From Gammaproteobacteria bacterium (GTDB lineage Bacteria > Pseudomonadota > Gammaproteobacteria > Competibacterales > Competibacteraceae): a stretch of DNA of 64,000 nt. Both the position numbers and the translations under genes were made by a program. The stretch lies in contig JACKNE010000008.1 of NCBI GenBank assembly GCA_024235035.1, positions 248,001 through 312,000 of the forward strand. Direction: 5' to 3'. Below are positions 60,612 through 64,000 of this stretch, one piece after another (within the stretch, counting starts at the first letter, position 1; each line of letters opens with the position of its first letter). Under the pieces are notes generated by a model, which saw only the letters and a list, made by a program, of their open reading frames with translations, did not search any database and was not told the origin of the DNA.

Positions 60612-61329
60612 GTCGATTACATGGGAGATACATACCACTTTATCTATTGTTATTTTTATCATTGGTTTTTCGATAATTGGACCAGGATACTGCAGAGGAG
60701 GACAGGCTTTGGAAGGTAAAGAACTGGTTTCCGCATGGTTAAATTCGGTGGCTCAGGTTTCACTGAAGACATTCACACCGATTGAGAGTTTCCAGGATTT
60801 ACCTGCGAAGGTAAAAGGTAACTCTTCACTCTGGTCGGAACGGTTTTTCTCGAACTTGGCCAATCCCCAAAAGCAGCAAGATAAAGTGCAACATGGTATT
60901 CACGTTGCGACCGAGAGTACGCCGGATTTGATTCTTTATCAGTATCGGGTGAAGGATCTAGAGCTGACGGTCGTCGAGTCCATCAATTTCACATTAGTAT
61001 TCGTAGGAGGCATGGCTTTGTTCAATATGCTCGAACGGAGCAGAGCGGAGGCGATCGATCAAGCAGCGCAAATGATCTTGAACCTGAAGGACGATGAGCA
61101 TGAATGGGTTTTTCAGTTTCCAGAGAAATTGGAAGATAATGCCATGTTTTCGACCAATCCAGAGACTGATCCGTTCGCCATGTACTCCTGGACTCATAGG
61201 GCAGATGGAGGAATCCATCGTAGGGTGCTGTATTTTCTCCTCTTCAAGAAATTGCCTGACAAGGTTGGCTATCAGAACACCCAAACTTGGTTCGATCCGG
61301 ACTTCCGCGCCAAATGGCGGCGTCCCTAG
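60598..61329 (+). CDS. Candidate periplasmic immunity protein
   Basis: 243 residues from TTG 60598, with GAGGAG four bases before it; the frame is open further, but that part lies within the effector gene. A hydrophobic segment (LSIVIFIIGFSIIGPGYC) near the N-terminus looks like a signal anchor. The rest is soluble with no recognised domain (TESTPDLILYQYRVKDLELTVVESINFTLVF, FRAKWRRP). The 14-bp overlap with the effector gene and the export signal fit an immunity protein for a cell-envelope toxin. Confidence 0.6.
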   Translation: MSGTESITWEIHTTLSIVIFIIGFSIIGPGYCRGGQALEGKELVSAWLNSVAQVSLKTFTPIESFQDLPAKVKGNSSLWSERFFSNLANPQKQQDKVQHGIHVATESTPDLILYQYRVKDLELTVVESINFTLVFVGGMALFNMLERSRAEAIDQAAQMILNLKDDEHEWVFQFPEKLEDNAMFSTNPETDPFAMYSWTHRADGGIHRRVLYFLLFKKLPDKVGYQNTQTWFDPDFRAKWRRP

Positions 61330-61377
61330 AAGGTTTTCGGTTGGATCAGCCGTGAACAGATTTGGCCCGGTACGTGG

Positions 61378-62613
61378 TCACACGAGCACCTCTGCACAGG
61401 CTGGATGACTGAGGAACCGGCTCGGACTGGCGGTCAGGCCATAGGCGCCGGATTGAAAGACTACGATCAAATCGCCCACCTCAGCTTTCGCCAGTTCCAT
61501 TCGGTCGGCGAGTAAATCCAGCGGGGTGCAGAGTGGGCCGACGACCGATGCCACTTCCCGCTCAGTGCCCACCACCCGGTTGCCGACCACCACCGGGTAA
61601 TTCTTACGCACCACCTGACCGAAGTTGCCCGATGCGGCCAGATGATGGTGCAAACCGCCATTGGTGACTAGGAAAGCATGGCCGCGCGACACCTTGCGAT
61701 CGACCACTTCAGCGACATAAATTCCTGCCTCACCGACCAGATAACGGCCCAGTTCGATCACCACTTGCACCGCCGTGAGCTGCTCCTTGACCTGCGGCAG
61801 CCAACGTTCGAGATTAGCCGCGATGGGTTCCAGATCCAGCGGCGCATCGCCGGGAAAGTAGGGGATACCAAAGCCACCACCGATGTTGAGCGTTCGCACC
61901 GGTGCTGGTGCATCCATCGCCAGCCGGAGCGCCAATTCAAAGGTGCGGTCGTGAGCGTCGATCAGCGCCTCGGGACGCAGATTCTGTGAGCCGCCGAAGA
62001 TGTGAAAGCCTTGAAAATCCAGATCGAGTTCGCCGATACGCCGCAACAACGCCGGCACCTGTTCGGCGTCCACCCCGAACGGCTTGGGGCCACCGCCCAT
62101 CTTCATCCCAGAGGTTTTCAGCTCGAAATCTGGATTGACCCGCACCGCCACCCGGGGTTGCCGACCCTGTTCGTGGCCCAGCCGGGCCACAGTTTCCAGT
62201 TCACCAGCGGATTCCAAATTGATCGTGACGCCAGCAGCGATGGCGGCGGTCAATTCCGGGGGTCGCTTGCCGGGACCGGCGAAACTGATCTCGGCGGGGT
62301 CCACCCCGGCATCCAGTGCGACGGTCAGCTCACCCAGCGAGGCTACATCCAGTCCATCGACCAAACTGGCCATGTGTCGAACCACTGCCGGCATCGGATT
62401 AGCCTTGACTGCATAATGTAATTCGATCACAGACGGTAGCCAGTCGCGTAACAGCGCTACCCGTTCATCCAGCAGGCGGCGATCATAGGCATAAAATGGG
62501 GTTTGCCCAACGCGTGCGGCGAGCTGGATCAGAGAAATACCCCCAATGTGTAAACAATCGTCGATGACGGGAAACTGGCTCATTGGCCAGTGGCTGGGAC
62601 GGGCAGCGTTCAT
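61378..62613 (-). CDS. PLP-dependent decarboxylase, exosortase-A-associated (LysA-like)
   Basis: 411 residues. Alanine-racemase-fold features: PLP lysine in ELHYAVKANPMPAV, the substrate loop GFHIFGGSQNLRPEALI, the phosphate site GGGFGIPYFPGD and the C-terminal VVGPLCTPLDLL with a near-C-terminal GAYG. In exosortase-A loci this protein accompanies an acyl-CoA ligase and an acyl carrier protein; the substrate is unknown. The start may be ATG 62613 or 62583. ATGA overlap with the ligase. Confidence 0.88.
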   Translation of the reverse strand: MNAARPSHWPMSQFPVIDDCLHIGGISLIQLAARVGQTPFYAYDRRLLDERVALLRDWLPSVIELHYAVKANPMPAVVRHMASLVDGLDVASLGELTVALDAGVDPAEISFAGPGKRPPELTAAIAAGVTINLESAGELETVARLGHEQGRQPRVAVRVNPDFELKTSGMKMGGGPKPFGVDAEQVPALLRRIGELDLDFQGFHIFGGSQNLRPEALIDAHDRTFELALRLAMDAPAPVRTLNIGGGFGIPYFPGDAPLDLEPIAANLERWLPQVKEQLTAVQVVIELGRYLVGEAGIYVAEVVDRKVSRGHAFLVTNGGLHHHLAASGNFGQVVRKNYPVVVGNRVVGTEREVASVVGPLCTPLDLLADRMELAKAEVGDLIVVFQSGAYGLTASPSRFLSHPACAEVLV

Positions 62614-64000
62614 GAAAGGTTCTCCGGAAACAGGTTGCGCAACTCTTCGACCAGGCTTTTACGGTCGATCTTACCGTTGGGATTGCGCGGCAGGTCACTG
62701 GAGCGAGCGATAATTTGCAAAGGCACCATGAAGTTGGGTAGATGTTGTTTACAGTAGGCAATCAACCCGCTTTCATTGAAATTCTCATGCAAGGGCTTGA
62801 TGACCGCCACCACCGCCTGACCCAGCGCCGGATGTGGAACGCCTAGCGCCGCTGCTTCGGCTGCCTGGCTGCTACCGTACAATACCTCTTCGATCTCGGT
62901 AGGGCTGACCCGATAGCCGGAGGTTTTGATCATATCGTCCTTGCGACCGATGAAGTATAGGAAGCCGTCTTCATCCATCCGCACGGTGTCGCCCGACCAG
63001 ACTGCCAGTTCGGGGATGGGTAGGCCAGGATTCTGGCCAGGTAATGGACGGTAACGCTCAGCCGTCTTATCCGGATCGTTCCAATAGCCTAGTCCAACCA
63101 GTGCGCCACGATGCACTAGCTCGCCGGGTTCACCGGCCGCGCAAGGCGTCCCATCTTCGCGCACCACTAGAATTTCCGCATTGGGAATAGCCTTACCCAT
63201 CGAATCAGGCCGGCGGTCAATCTCGGCCGGCGGGAGGTAAGTGGAGCGAAACGCTTCGGTCAGTCCGTACATCAAGAACGGAGCGGTCTTGGGTAAGGAG
63301 CGACGCAAAGCGGCCAAAGTGGCGCGTGGCATGGCGCCGCCGGAATTGGTGATATAACGCAAGCTATCCACCGCTGCCACTGGCCATTCCAGTTGCGCCA
63401 ACTGCACCCACATGGGCGGCACCGCCGCCAGCCCAGTGATCGCTTCGCGAGCGACCGTATTCACCACGTCGCGAGGCAACAAATAATCCATCAGCACTGT
63501 CCGCGCGCCGGCGACAAAAGCGGTGGTAAGTTGGCTGAGGCCATAATCGAAGCTGAATGGCAGTACCGCCAGCAGTCGGTCGTCAGCCCGATTGTCTAGA
63601 TACTCAGCAACGCTGTAGGCACCAGCCAACATATTACGATGGGACAGCACGACACCCTTGGGTTTGCCGGTACTACCGGAAGTATAGAGAATCGCCGCCA
63701 TGTCGGTGTCGATCGTCGGCGCCAGCGGCTGGCTATCGTCCAGCGCTAATAGTGCTGGCCAGCCGAGGATTTCCAGGTGATGCGGATGCGCAGTGGGAAG
63801 AGAAGCCTCGTCAATCAGCACCAGGCTGTGCAAATCCGGACAGTCGCTCAAGAGTGGCTCCAGTGATTCCGCTCGATCGCGAGCGGTGACTAGAATCCGG
63901 ACATTGCAGTCGCGCAGAATGTAGACGACCTGCTCGGGCTTCAACAGGGGATTAACCGGCACGAATACTCCGCCGGCTAGTGCGGTTCCAAACAAGGCAG
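62610..64000 (-). CDS. Acyl-CoA ligase (AMP-forming), exosortase-A-associated, partial
   Basis: About 460 C-terminal residues; the frame runs off the right edge, so the N-terminus is missing. Adenylation motifs: ILYTSGSTGKPKGVVLSH (A3), the YGLTEAF block, SGDTVRMDEDGFLYFIGRKDDMIKTSGYRVSPTEIEEVLYG (A7-A8) and RNPNGKIDRKSL (A10). It probably activates an acyl or amino-acid substrate for transfer to a carrier protein in an EPS/exosortase locus that continues beyond the window. Confidence 0.9.
   Translation of the reverse strand, partial: ALFGTALAGGVFVPVNPLLKPEQVVYILRDCNVRILVTARDRAESLEPLLSDCPDLHSLVLIDEASLPTAHPHHLEILGWPALLALDDSQPLAPTIDTDMAAILYTSGSTGKPKGVVLSHRNMLAGAYSVAEYLDNRADDRLLAVLPFSFDYGLSQLTTAFVAGARTVLMDYLLPRDVVNTVAREAITGLAAVPPMWVQLAQLEWPVAAVDSLRYITNSGGAMPRATLAALRRSLPKTAPFLMYGLTEAFRSTYLPPAEIDRRPDSMGKAIPNAEILVVREDGTPCAAGEPGELVHRGALVGLGYWNDPDKTAERYRPLPGQNPGLPIPELAVWSGDTVRMDEDGFLYFIGRKDDMIKTSGYRVSPTEIEEVLYGSSQAAEAAALGVPHPALGQAVVAVIKPLHENFNESGLIAYCKQHLPNFMVPLQIIARSSDLPRNPNGKIDRKSLVEELRNLFPENLS

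Overview
The window looks like a chromosomal segment of a free-living gammaproteobacterium. The evidence is FtsK, an Aat–Bpt N-degron pair, PurE–PurK, a two-cysteine OxyR, ArfB, a type VI secretion vgrG island and exosortase-A-associated enzymes. Coding DNA is mostly GC-rich with dense gene packing and many 1-4 nt overlaps. A Competibacter-like organism is a guess from overall gene content; I could not test it.

Layout. 1-4812: an AT-rich stretch with the end of an unknown exported-looking protein and a large secreted lipase whose C-terminus turns GC-rich. 4890-14420: housekeeping and membrane genes (SPFH protein, phospholipid-methyltransferase-like enzyme, FtsK, GNAT-like protein, Aat, Bpt, aldo/keto reductase). 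14612-20375: a second secreted protein sharing the lipase's C-terminal cassette, a perfect 18-bp hairpin terminator, an NnrU-like protein and an OmpR-type two-component pair. 20591-26920: a DMT transporter, then sufC-sufD-sufS-sufU-sufT without sufB, with a decayed AAA ATPase gene where sufB would be expected, then ychJ and arfB. 26921-28498: an attC-like site, a MerR regulator and a DUF2938 gene sharing a SoxR-like palindromic promoter. 28647-30114: a DUF2505 protein and CysK.

30368-43395: a MoxR ATPase and its usual VWA partner are separated by about 11 kb of minus-strand signalling genes: a periplasmic binding protein without permeases, two related PAS histidine kinases, a REC protein and a REC-GAF-PAS-GGDEF-EAL protein. 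A 13-bp direct repeat that is part of the VWA start flanks the insert, so I read it as an insertion between moxR and the VWA gene. 43399-49487: a PTPS-family enzyme with an ExxHGH motif, a DUF3047 protein, purE-purK, oxyR, and an isocitrate dehydrogenase fused to a CBS pair.

49781-61329: a type VI secretion accessory island. It has a TssB/TssC-like fused sheath protein divergent from an evolved VgrG with a C-terminal extension of about 380 residues and a downstream partner. A second VgrG follows with a DUF4123 adaptor, a small accessory protein, a candidate cysteine-enzyme effector and a candidate periplasmic immunity protein. The two vgrG genes share an almost identical 5' segment. 61378-64000: an exosortase-A-associated PLP decarboxylase and the C-terminal part of an acyl-CoA ligase, probably the edge of an exopolysaccharide locus.

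The strongest candidates for undescribed biology are the evolved VgrG extension and its partner, the effector/immunity pair at 59241-61329, the signalling cassette inserted between moxR and the VWA gene, and the exported repeat cassette with an 11-residue triple tail shared by two otherwise unrelated secreted proteins. No rRNA, tRNA, CRISPR array or intact insertion sequence was found.
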